Below, in pieces: positions 10,701-19,373 of a stretch of 64,000 nucleotides of DNA (positions are counted from its first letter, which is position 1; every line of letters starts with the position of its first letter). The notes under the pieces were generated by a model. It ran no database searches and had not been told where the DNA came from. It worked only from the letters and a program-made list of their open reading frames with translations. The translations under genes and the position numbers were made by a program. Origin of the DNA: Antedon bifida (taxonomy: Eukaryota; Echinodermata; Crinoidea; Comatulida; Antedonidae); assembly GCA_963402885.1 (NCBI GenBank), contig OY727102.1, positions 11,160,001-11,224,000 on the forward strand, read 5' to 3'.

Positions 10701-13700
10701 GAAAATGTGAGGTAAGAAAGAAGTAAGAGTTAAGAAAGAATATAAAAAGTACGGAAGAAGTGAGAGTTAAGAAAGAAAATGTGAGGTACGGAAGAAGTGA
10801 GAGTTAGGAAAGAAAATGTGAGGTAAGAAAGAAGTGAGAGTTAAGAAAGAAAATGTGAGGTATGGAAGAAGTGAGAGTTAAGAAAGAAAATGTGAGGTAA
10901 GAAAGAAGTGAGAGTTAAGAAAGAAAATATGAGGTAAGAAAGAAGTGAGAGTTAAGAAAGAAATTAATAGAGTAAACAAATTCTCCTTCTATTGCCGTAT
11001 CCATTCAATTATATAACTAATTACAGAAACCCTATCTCATATAATTACACACAATATACATTTACCTGAGTGTGGTATATTGACAAGTATAGATGATATA
11101 TTTTGATTTGGATTGAATGCTCCAATCTCTTTACCACTGTATAATCCAAGGACAGGATTCTCACCATTGTTATCAACTACACATGTATCATTTAACTTGG
11201 GATTTCTTGGATCTCTTTCGAAATTCTTAAATAAAAAACCATAGATAAATAATGAATTAAGCGCTCGGAAACTGAGCATAATACTTGACATGAATAAGGA
11301 GAGTAACAGAAGGCATGATAATTTCGGCTCATATTGAAGATAAAGATAACCCTAGTAAATGCAGTTTTAGACAATGCGAGCACCCTCTATTTATATAGGT
11401 TAAGGTTCAGGAGTTGAAATGTAAATGAGACAGTTACTGACAACAACTGATTTGAAAAGATTTAGAAATGCAAGGAGGTAAACAATATAGTTTAAAACTT
11501 AGAAATAATAATATATATATAACGAAGTTTCTTGCACATCTACAGTTAGAGGTCAATCTTCTAACAGTATTTACGGAATACTCTGTATTATGTTATATAC
11601 AGTGTAGCAAAGATGAAATTAGAGTGGAATCAGCTATCTCCGATCCTGTTTCTATAGATTTTGGTGTCCCCAAGGTTCCACCCTGGGGCCTATTTTGTTC
11701 TTAATTTACATGCGCCCTCTTGGTGATATTATTCACAAACATGCAATCAAGTATCACATTTACGCTGATGATACTCTGTATACTTCTTTCAATCTAGAGA
11801 ATACCACTGAGTCAATCCGCATCCTAGAGGCATGTATTGATGATGTACATTCGTGGCTGTCTTCCAACATTCTTCCTTTTTTTATTTGTTTTCAAATCCA
11901 TTCATCATTTGTCCCCAGCGTATATTTCAGAGTTAATCAAGTTTCGCTCGGCGACCTGTACACATTCCCTCCGGTCAACTTAACCACTCTTGACTATCCA
12001 TGGTGTAGATTGAAGTCATATGGGGAGCGATCTTTCGTGGTCGCTGCTCCAAAATTGTGGAACTCTTTGCCTTTGGTGATTCGTGAGTCTCCCTCCGTTT
12101 CAATCTTCAAAGCTCACTTGAAGACTCACTTGTTTCGTTCTGTGTGAATTCATTATTTTTTCATATACCTTTTATTCATTTTATTGTTTGTTAGGCAGGA
12201 TAGTCAGATGCTCACATCACTATGACACTTGTGAATAAATAGCTAGCTTGTCTTGACAAGTTAGTGAAACAGTGTGGTGATGTGAGATTCCGCTTTCTGT
12301 TGTCTTGGTCAATTTATTCGGTTTTTTAGGCTATTTCGTGGTTTATTTTACATCAACATTTTCACACTTGTGCTAAACAGCGCATAGAGACTATTTGTAT
12401 TTTGCGCTATATAAATTTAAAACCATTAAACCATTTGAGTACTAAAGTGAAAAAAATTCAATTTTTTAAAATTCGAGTGGCCATATGGTGACGTCAGAAC
12501 ATCCAGTAGGTACAAATTTTACATCAATTGATATCTACAACTCATCAGCTTCTATAATACATTTTAAAAAATTGGGGTAACCAATCCTGAGGAGCTATAA
12601 CTGATTAAAAATAGGTATATTTTTGCACAAATTGGCATTAAATTACCTATTCTTTAGCGCACGATTATTAAAGTTTAACAAAAAAAAAGATCCTGACAAT
12701 AACAAGGCGGGGGGTGTTATCCACCAAGTGCGGATAACCAATTAAATCATTAAAACAGGATTACCTAAATGTCATAACAAAAATAAATATATTATTTTCT
12801 TACCTCTGTGATATAGTAGCAAAGAGGTGTCCGAGCATTTGTGCCACAAACAAAATATTTTCCTTTAGGATCATCTGATAATTCTATGATTGTTCTGATG
12901 TAGTTTTGACAGTAATACTGAAAGAAAAAATGTTTTGGGTTGTGAATTTGTTTTTTCATAGATTTTTAATGTTTTATATTTAGATTTTAACTACTGTAGT
13001 GTAGTTTGCAATTTTACATTTTCAACTATTTCGCAACCTTTTATTTTCGCGATTTGGGTTTCTTGTGTAATTTGTTGAAATATATTTAGTTTCTCAGCGA
13101 TGAACGTCAAAACAACAATTGAATAGCATCAGTAAAATTACAGAATACGTGATTGTAAATTTAGGGAGATAGATAAATAAATGTTTTGGACAGTGGGTGA
13201 CGCATATGTTTAATAGGCTCTTAGATAGTGAACACCCCCATAATTATGTACTCTACCAAAGAGAATTCATGAGAGGGACATGCACGTTGAACTCTGTCAA
13301 TCAGTCAGCAGTTTAAAACTACAGCTACTTACGGACTTAAAATTATGGTTGTGGTAGTCAAAATTAGATGATGCACGCAGACACTAACGAAATTATAAAA
13401 TATATATATTTTTTCATGGTGTATTATTTGATATTTTGTTGTTTTTTGTGTGAGCGCTTTGTTTTTAATTATACTCAGAAATAGTTACTCAGAAATAGTG
13501 AGTGTTACTATTGGTGAGGTAATACAAAATCATGGATAAAGAAAACCTAATTGTAAAATAATTACCAACATTACACTGTCAAAATTCCATATACAATGTT
13601 GGTGTGACCAATAAATATATAAATGATGACACCTACAATAGACAATAGATTTATAAACACAGTCATGGATATTAAAGAAAATTAGAAAATATCCTATAAA

Positions 13701-16700
13701 AAATAAAAATAAAAACTCAAACTTAAAGTTCAGAGACCTGACACAACTAAAAAACGCAATTATACTTAGGCCTACTTACTTCTTTTGTTGTAGCCTTTGC
13801 CTGTTCACATGTAATATGACCCGAAGGAAGGTCACAAACTCTGAAATCTAACGAATTCTAAAGAAAACATGATATAATAAACTTTATTATATTTTATATA
13901 CATATATACATTTTATATACACACATTAGGCATAGAACATTAATTTCAAACCGCCAGATGATATACTGAAATTTAATTAATTTGAAAAGATAAGATGAAG
14001 AAATCTGTGAGACACTGATTTCCTCATCTTATCTTTTCAAATACATATATACATTTTATTTTCAGTTTTAAAATAAAATATGCAGGTAGTAGTAGGTTTT
14101 GTTTAAAAAAAACATATTTAAAATTTAATTTGAAATTGCATGAGTGCTGCCGGTTCAGAAGGGGGAACTGTCAATATAGCCTACAAAGATCATAAAATCA
14201 ACATAGGTGGTGGAAGGTTTTGATGGTAAAAATAAATTTTAAGCAATACTTACAATCTCTGAAAGGTTAAAGTTCAACTGAATGAGTTTATTTTTACATC
14301 CAACTAATATCTTATCTTCTGATCGAACAAGTGTCCTGAAGTTAAAACAATCTTCACTAAACACTTTATCTGAAATAATACAGAGTGGAAATTAGGTGAA
14401 AAATCGATAAAAGAAGTAAATAGTTATAAATATTTAGGGGTCTATATTTCCTCAAACATGAGTGAACATTCACATTATGAACATGTTATCCAAAAGGGCA
14501 ACCGGCTTATAGCTTATATCAAAGGTATCATAGCTAACCTTGATGACTTTAACCGGGTGTACTATGGAAACATACTGTGGAAAACCATTGCAATTCCTTC
14601 AATAAATTATGCTTGTAGCATTTGGTATAATAATTCCAAGAAGGATAACGAAGACCTAGAGAAAGTGCAATTGCAAATGGCCCGCTTTCTTCTCAAAGCT
14701 CCACGGTATACTCCAAAAGAGGCACTTTATGGTGACCTTGGGTGGGTTCCATTATCCAAGTTACACAAACTGTCCAGAGTTAAATTATTTAATCGTTTTA
14801 TAACTATGGATGACCACAGGTGGCCTAATATTGTACTTAATTCTATGCTACAATTGAAATGTGACTTTGATCGTTTAAAATATAAATTTCTTAGTAGTTG
14901 TGTTGACGTATTTGAAAAATGTACAGATATAGGCTTTTACAACAATGTTTTTGATAATGATAGTTTAACTCTTGTTCCTTTCTCAGCCAGCAATGTCGAG
15001 CGATGTGTGTCAGAATCATATAAATCAGAGTGGTCAAATAATATAATGCAAAAAACCTCATTAAATTTATACTCAAAATTGAAACCTTTCCCTAATTCAG
15101 AAAAATATTTACATGATAAAACACATTTTTATGAGACAAGTCTGAAATTTAAATTAAGATCCAACACTCTACCTTTAGATTGTAAAACTTATAAATGGTC
15201 CAATGATGTGTCCGGTCTTTGTACTTTATGTGGGAATGGTGAAATTGAAGACATTAAACATTTTTTATTAAACTGTAAAGCATTTGATAATATTAGAATG
15301 AAAGAATTATCCATTCTACAAAATAATCTTGTGCTCTGTAATGATTATGACACATGGAATCGTTACACAACAGCCAGTGATGATGATAAATTACAGTATA
15401 TTTTAGGTGGAGATTCTATCGCGATTTGTAAAGAATCTGAGACCTTTTTTGATTTGTTTTGTAAACAATACACAAGAGCTGCATGGGAGAAACGGTCAGA
15501 ACTTAAATCTCCCAATATATAGATTGTTTTTCTTTTGTATTGTTGCTTTTATATATGATTTGTAAATATTATACACCTGTGATAACAACTATAGGTCTTC
15601 AGTACCTGATGTTGAAACACAATGGTTTGTAATGTAAACTCTTTTCTATATATTTTATGTTTATTTTTATATACCTTTTTAAATTATCAACTCAAACCTA
15701 TGATACTGTAGGACAATTTAATACAGTACCTGTATTACCATGTTGATAATTATTTTTCCTTTTATATTTTTGCAAATAGTTTAAGAACCTGTATCCGTCA
15801 TATTAAGTATTGTTTTGATGTATTACTATTATGTTAATTTGGATGCACCACTTCTGTGTGTGCCACCGATGCAAAGGTGTCATTTCCTAATAAATTATTT
15901 ATTATTATTTTATTTAATACAGATCTAATTTTGTTTAATATGGGGAGACAGGGCTTAAACAACTGATAAAACTGTGTAAATTGGATACACACATAGGTGG
16001 TCCATGCAGACCATGTGATCTAATGTAACATAACAATTAAAATGCCAACCAATGTGGAACATAATAGTCAACTGGGTTTATTATACCTTCTTAGGAAAAG
16101 GGATAATGAAAGTTCCTAAGTGATATCAACTAACATCTGTCCAGCAAAATTATAATTGTAAATGCACGATTTACATAATTTCCAAATTCATAATCTGTTG
16201 TTTCTTGCTGGTCATGATTTAGATGTAATATGCCAATGATAACACAGTATTTCCTTATAGCCACACCCATTTACAATCAATCAAAAGTACACATACTACT
16301 ATATTAATAATATTAAGTCATCATAACATATTGTATATTTCATAAATAATAATAAACACCCACCTAACATTACAATTAAGATAAATAAATTAATGTTAAG
16401 CCATCCAAGGTTATTAATTACAGAGTGTATATAATACAGTACTTTATGTGTACTGGAAACAATTCCTACCTATTGCCTTGTTGTTGTCAATAGAGTTTAA
16501 TACTACTTTCAAATCTCCTAGTGGATATTGCACATATACAGGGGGTCAACACATGCATTTTGTATGATGTTGATGCAATTTAGCACAATACTTATAATTA
16601 GTGATTGAATTGAATCCAGACATCCAATACAGTTTCACCATCAAATTACCCTCGCTAATTAAATAGGGCTGCTTAAAAGTCTTTGGACAAAGTATTGGTG

Positions 16701-16971
16701 GAGGTGTATCATTTGTTATCATTAAAATAAAAGAATATTATTGTTGATGTGAGCTTCATTATGAAGAATTTATCTGGTGTGAAGGTCTGTGAATATGTTT
16801 CCAACAAATAAACAATACATACCAACTATTTGACTGTCTCTGATCTTTAGGCTGGCTTCAGCAGGAGTGTATGATTGTGCTGACAAAAAATGAACATTCG
16901 TGGCAGCAAAAATGACAATTGCAATGCACAGCGTCATGATGCAATTAAACCTTCAAGTAATTCTGCTGATT
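7615..16971 (-). CDS. Semaphorin, N-terminal seven coding exons (partial gene)
   Basis: Seven exons join in frame into 281 residues. Residues 1-20 form a hydrophobic signal peptide (MTLCIAIVIFAATNVHFLSA), so the product enters the secretory pathway. The sema-domain hallmarks follow: EDCFNFRTLV (from residue 45), LVGCKNKLIQLN, CQNYIRTI (106-113), VCGTNARTPLC (126-136), GLYSGKEIG, LYTATT, and GDRVYFFFREHAQEF (251-265) ending VYARVAAVCK. These are the blades 1-4 signatures of the semaphorin beta-propeller, a ligand of plexins used in axon and cell guidance. All splice sites are GT-AG and all phases agree. A 5' UTR segment precedes the ATG, behind an acceptor at 16972-16973. The remaining sema half, the PSI domain and any membrane anchor are not in the window. 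Class cannot be assigned from this part. Confidence 0.92.
8001..8135 (-). CDS. Semaphorin coding exon 6
   Basis: 135 bp, phase 1 at both ends, encoding DEKRLYTATTHNSAETIPMI and RRSNISDLDDKTKVIIDKSY-EKWLD. LYTATT is the usual blade start in semaphorins. Acceptor ATCATAG, donor GTAAGT. Confidence 0.88.
8335..8700. repeat. Dispersed repeat containing TGACGTCA (copy 2, intronic)
   Basis: Shares GGCCATACGATGACGTCATA, AATTTTACATGAATTCATAT and GGGGAGCTATAATAGATTAA with the 12.5-kb copy in the same order. The short frame at 8465-8692 is not protein-like. Confidence 0.55.
8701..9290. other. Semaphorin intron 5 sequence, nothing recognised
   Basis: AT-rich intron DNA between the TGACGTCA repeat and the Gypsy fossil. 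The 72-codon minus frame (9020-8802) resembles no family and has no splice context. Confidence 0.5.
9290..10510 (+). mobile_element. Ty3/Gypsy LTR retrotransposon fossil (gag-pol scraps)
   Basis: In order along the plus strand are a gag-like stretch (about 9290-9540), a reverse transcriptase C-terminal piece (about 9600-9690), an RNase H piece (about 9745-9890, ending near GLNNKCADTLSRYP) and an integrase-core piece (about 10420-10500, near WFVHYGVPVPI). The order matches Ty3/Gypsy pol. No LTRs were recognised. The copy is heavily broken and old. It sits in a semaphorin intron, antisense to that gene. Confidence 0.7.
10510..10968. repeat. Minisatellite, unit about 36 bp (GAAGTGAGAGTTAAGAAAGA)
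   Basis: About 12 tandem units of GAAGTGAGAGTTAAGAAAGA plus AAATGTGAGGTAAGAAA. One strand is purely purine-rich. It starts at the edge of the Gypsy fossil. Confidence 0.85.
11066..11225 (-). CDS. Semaphorin coding exon 5
   Basis: 160 bp, phase 0 to phase 1, 53 residues beginning NFERDPRNPKLNDTC and containing GLYSGKEIGAFNPNQNISSI. Acceptor TTATTTAAG, donor GTAAAT. It includes a potential N-glycosylation site (NIS). Confidence 0.85.
11640..12435 (+). mobile_element. CR1/L2-like LINE, internally deleted 3' part
   Basis: The plus strand encodes FGVPKVPPWG, then FLIYMRPLGDIIHKH and YHIYADDTLYTSF, the GVPQGSVLGP and YADD motifs of non-LTR reverse transcriptase. It then jumps to the C-terminal signature ERSFVVAAPKLWNSLPLVIR...FKAHLKTHLF. 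The jump near 11880 removes most of the thumb region, and the GVPQGS-FLIY join near 11695 is out of frame. The 3' UTR ends with AGCGCATAGAGAC and TGCGCTATATAAATTTAAAA, typical of CR1/L2-type tails. Intronic in the semaphorin gene, antisense to it. Not functional. Confidence 0.82.
12455..12690. repeat. Dispersed repeat containing TGACGTCA (copy 3, intronic)
   Basis: Contains GGCCATATGGTGACGTCAGA, ACAAATTTTACATCAATTGA and GAGGAGCTATAACTGATTAA, matching 8335-8500. It lies directly downstream of the LINE 3' end, and 11580-11640 on the other side matches (inverted) the 4.87-kb part of the family. The LINE may therefore have split an older copy. Confidence 0.5.
12804..12917 (-). CDS. Semaphorin coding exon 4 (CQNYI and CGTNA motifs)
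   Basis: 114 bp, phase 0, 38 residues. It contains YYCQNYIRTI and YFVCGTNARTPLC, the two most recognisable sema-domain motifs. Acceptor TTTCAG, donor GTAAG. Confidence 0.93.
12920..13775. other. Semaphorin intron 3, no features recognised
   Basis: AT-rich intron sequence between coding exons 4 and 3, without open frames or repeats that stand out. Confidence 0.6.
13780..13857 (-). CDS. Semaphorin coding exon 3
   Basis: 78 bp, phase 0 at both ends, encoding 26 residues NSLDFRVCDLPSGHITCEQA-KATTKE. Acceptor CTTTAG, donor GTAAGT. The two cysteines fit the early sema-domain disulphide region. Confidence 0.88.
13981..14041. repeat. 61-nt near-perfect hairpin in semaphorin intron 2
   Basis: Arm TTTGAAAAGATAAGATGA pairs exactly with TCATCTTATCTTTTCAAA. 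After one mismatch the stem continues GAAATC/GATTTC, leaving an 11-nt loop. The size resembles a small hairpin precursor, but it could equally be a degenerate palindromic repeat. Confidence 0.6.
14254..14369 (-). CDS. Semaphorin coding exon 2
   Basis: 116 bp joining phase 1 to phase 0, encoding DKVFSEDCFNFRTLVRSEDK and ILVGCKNKLIQLNFNLSEI. Donor GTAAGT. The acceptor is ...CTGTATTATTTCAG. A LINE insertion begins only about 15 bp upstream of the exon, so most of the pyrimidine tract is LINE sequence in antisense. Confidence 0.9.
14385..15914 (+). mobile_element. 5'-truncated LINE inserted next to a semaphorin splice acceptor
   Basis: The plus strand is open from the truncated edge through 15522. 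It begins WKLGEKSIKEVNSYKYLGVY, the conserved post-reverse-transcriptase segment, and ends with a CTLCGNGEIEDIKHFLLNC zinc-knuckle-like motif, common at LINE C-termini. The 3' UTR ends GATGCAAAGGTGTCATTTCC, TAATAAATTATTTATTATTA. A 9-bp target duplication TAATACAGA lies at 14376-14384 and 15915-15923, which fixes both ends. The intact 354-codon frame and clean duplication suggest a young insertion. It is antisense to the host gene. Confidence 0.88.
14458..15522 (+). CDS. LINE ORF2 C-terminal fragment
   Basis: 354 codons from the first ATG; the frame is open further upstream to about 14385. It is the domain after the polymerase: thumb/connection, then CxxC-x8-H-x4-C (CTLCGNGEIEDIKHFLLNC). The catalytic polymerase and endonuclease were lost by 5' truncation, so it cannot mobilise itself. 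There is no internal stop. Confidence 0.8.
   Translation: MSEHSHYEHVIQKGNRLIAYIKGIIANLDDFNRVYYGNILWKTIAIPSINYACSIWYNNSKKDNEDLEKVQLQMARFLLKAPRYTPKEALYGDLGWVPLSKLHKLSRVKLFNRFITMDDHRWPNIVLNSMLQLKCDFDRLKYKFLSSCVDVFEKCTDIGFYNNVFDNDSLTLVPFSASNVERCVSESYKSEWSNNIMQKTSLNLYSKLKPFPNSEKYLHDKTHFYETSLKFKLRSNTLPLDCKTYKWSNDVSGLCTLCGNGEIEDIKHFLLNCKAFDNIRMKELSILQNNLVLCNDYDTWNRYTTASDDDKLQYILGGDSIAICKESETFFDLFCKQYTRAAWEKRSELKSPNI
15924..16815. other. Semaphorin intron 1, right part; nothing recognised
   Basis: AT-rich intron DNA, no open frame of note. Confidence 0.6.
16823..16971 (-). CDS. Semaphorin exon with start codon and signal peptide
   Basis: Acceptor TTTTTTTTTCTAG, then 34 bases of 5' UTR, ATG at 16937-16935 and 38 codons, ending with one base before donor GTATGT. 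It encodes the signal peptide and SYTPAEASLKIRDSQIV. The acceptor in front implies at least one more upstream untranslated exon to the right, which was not located. Confidence 0.88.
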
Positions 16972-16974
16972 CTA

Positions 16975-18080
16975 GAAAAAAAAAGAATACTTAATACTTT
17001 ATATTACAAGATTCAAGCTACTAAAAACTCTAAGATAATGTTACTGCTTAAGAAGCTCCCTTGAAGTAACTTAATAATATATTAGACTGGTTTTGATCAG
17101 ATTTTAAGGACTTATTCTATCGAAGCAGTGCCTGTAAAATTATCTGTTCTGGGGACAAACAGTAGAAATTGTACTGGAAAATTCACACTTTAAACAAAGG
17201 TTGAAAAAAGGGCAAAGATACTGTAGGCAGCTTCATTAAAAAGTCTTGTTGTATTCACTTTATACCAGGCCCAGATTTCGGGTCCGGCTCGATCATCGTT
17301 ATCATTTAAATTTATTTTCAACTTTAACGATTTGAAAATTTAAGGCAACTAGTCATAACGTTTCATCGACGGGAACACAGGCTTTAGGCGCAAAAAAAAA
17401 AAACAGTTCCGTATAGTCAAAATGGTCTATAAAACCCACTATATTCAGATAATTATATGACAAGAATTGACTGGCCAAAACACCTCAGATGCTATCTCCA
17501 GGCGTCTAGAAAACATTTTTTCCGGGGGAGCATGCCCTGACCCCACTAGACTTATTTTCTCATATCGGCCCCCTCTTTATCAAAATCCTAGATCCGCCCC
17601 TGTATACACCATTACCTAAAACAGCGTTCTGCAAACTTTTTATTTCCAGCCTAAAATATGATTCCCAAGACCAATGTGCGGCCCAGCAACCCAGCTGAAC
17701 CACATAATGAAGTTAATATAAATGAGTCTGTCACCTTAAGATAAAAGGTAAGAATATTTTAGGATTATGGACCTCTAGGAAATTGCATTCTACATTAATT
17801 TTTTTGGGTTTTTTTTTAGTGTAAAATTGCACTGATCCATTGACCAATCAAGAAAAAATTCAGCGCAGCACGGGGTTCACCTTTATAACGAACTAAAGGT
17901 TTTACACATGTACAATTATCATAATATATAATAATAATAATATCCTGGATTTATATGCCTAATGTTGTAAGCGCTGAACATTATTACCAATGCCATGCCA
18001 TGCCTCATTTATATTTTTTACGATTTATTTACAAAGTGTGTTTACTCATTTTGCGATGCACCTGTGTCGTCACAAATCAC
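16975..18080. other. Intergenic or 5' intron DNA with a dispersed repeat end
   Basis: 17480-17605 holds AAACATTTTTTCCGGGGGAG, CATGCCCTGACCCC and TATCAAAATCCTAGATCCGC. On the minus strand this reads GGGGCGGATCTAGGATTTTG, a dispersed repeat end of a kind I recall from marine invertebrate genomes. No exon was recognised. An upstream untranslated semaphorin exon should lie somewhere to the right. Confidence 0.4.
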
Positions 18081-18082
18081 AG

Positions 18083-19176
18083 GGGTGTCTCGAAAACAGA
18101 GACCTCGAAAACAGAGACCAGAGACCCAGGGTCTCTGTTTTCGAGAAAATCTCGAAAACAGAGACCCCCCCCTATATTACGTAATATTGAGACGTTTTAG
18201 TGGGGGTCTCTGTTTTCGAGATTTTCTTGAAAACAGAGACCCCCACTAAAACGTCTCAATATTAAGTCAATATTACGTTATATAGGGGGTCTCTGTTTTC
18301 GAGAAAAACTCGAAAACAGAGACCCCCACTAAAATGTCTCAATATTACGTCAATATTACGTTATATAGGGGGTCCCCACTAAAACGTCTCAAAATCACAG
18401 AATGACGTATCAGTAATAAACGGTAACTGATATGCCTATCAAAGAACATGCCGCAACGATAAGAAGAGATTGATGAATTCTTGAACGCGTGTGAAAAGAC
18501 TGTCATTTTGGAATACAAGGTCGACGTCCTAGAAGTAATATGTATAAATGCATGCTGTGCCTTTTAGAAGCTAAAAAGCGGGAGATTATTTCAAAAGCTG
18601 ACACTAGTTTCGTAACATTTATTTACAAGCATAAAAGATAATAACGTACAATGCAATAACAAAATGATATGAGGTCAGACTTTGAGGCAGACTGGAGGAT
18701 GAAGACAAATATATTGTGTTGGGCGAGCCTTAAAAAAGAAATGAATTAAAAAAAATAAATAAATTGATAAATAAATAAACATAAATTCACGGTTTTTGCG
18801 ATAAAAGTTGGGTTTTAATAATTTATGACCAAGCTCGTTGGTGGGTATTTGCAACACTCTTAATAAACAGGGATTATATTAGGGGGTCTCGGGAAATCTC
18901 GAAAAAATAGACCCCCAATATAATGAGACGTTTTAGTGGGGGTCTATGTTTCGAGTTTTTCTCGAAAACAGAGACCCCTTATATAACGTAATATTGACTT
19001 AATATTGAGACGTTTTAGTGGGGGTCTCTGTTTTCGAGAAAAACTCGAAAACAGAGACCCCCCTATATAATGTATATTGAGACGTTTTAGTGGGGGTCTC
19101 TGTTTTTGAGAAAAACTCGAAAACAGAGACCCCCTATATAACGTAATATTAAAACGTTTTAGTGGGGTCTTTGTTT
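18083..19176. mobile_element. Element with inverted arrays of palindromic GGGTCTCTGTTTTCGAG units
   Basis: Left array 18083-18395 and right array 18880-19176 are reverse complements in design. Each unit is itself a hairpin: GGGGGTCTCTGTTTTCGAG, a 4-6 nt loop, then CTCGAAAACAGAGACCCCC, joined by ACTAAAACGTCTCAATATTA and CGTTATATAGG linkers. The core (18396-18880) has no gene. A 6-bp direct repeat TCACAG flanks it (18077-18082, 19177-19182), which may or may not be a target duplication. Confidence 0.6.
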
Positions 19177-19373
19177 TCACAGCAATTTACGGCGACGGCT
19201 GTACGGCGGCGATATCCTTAATCTTGCGATGGTTCTGAAATCATATGTACATCTCTAATACGTTGTTAAAATATGGTCCTCGGTCAAGTTGTCCTTTAAA
19301 TTTTCTTGTCAGGGACCTATTACTAGGCTACCTAGTACTACTCTAGTAGTAGTAGTAGTAGTGGTAGTAGGCC

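Noticed and set aside
17620-17710. Possible hAT end (CAGCGTTCTGCAAACTTTTT ... GCGGCCCAGC)
   Set aside because: Only a loose match to hAT ends, no partner end and no duplication found.
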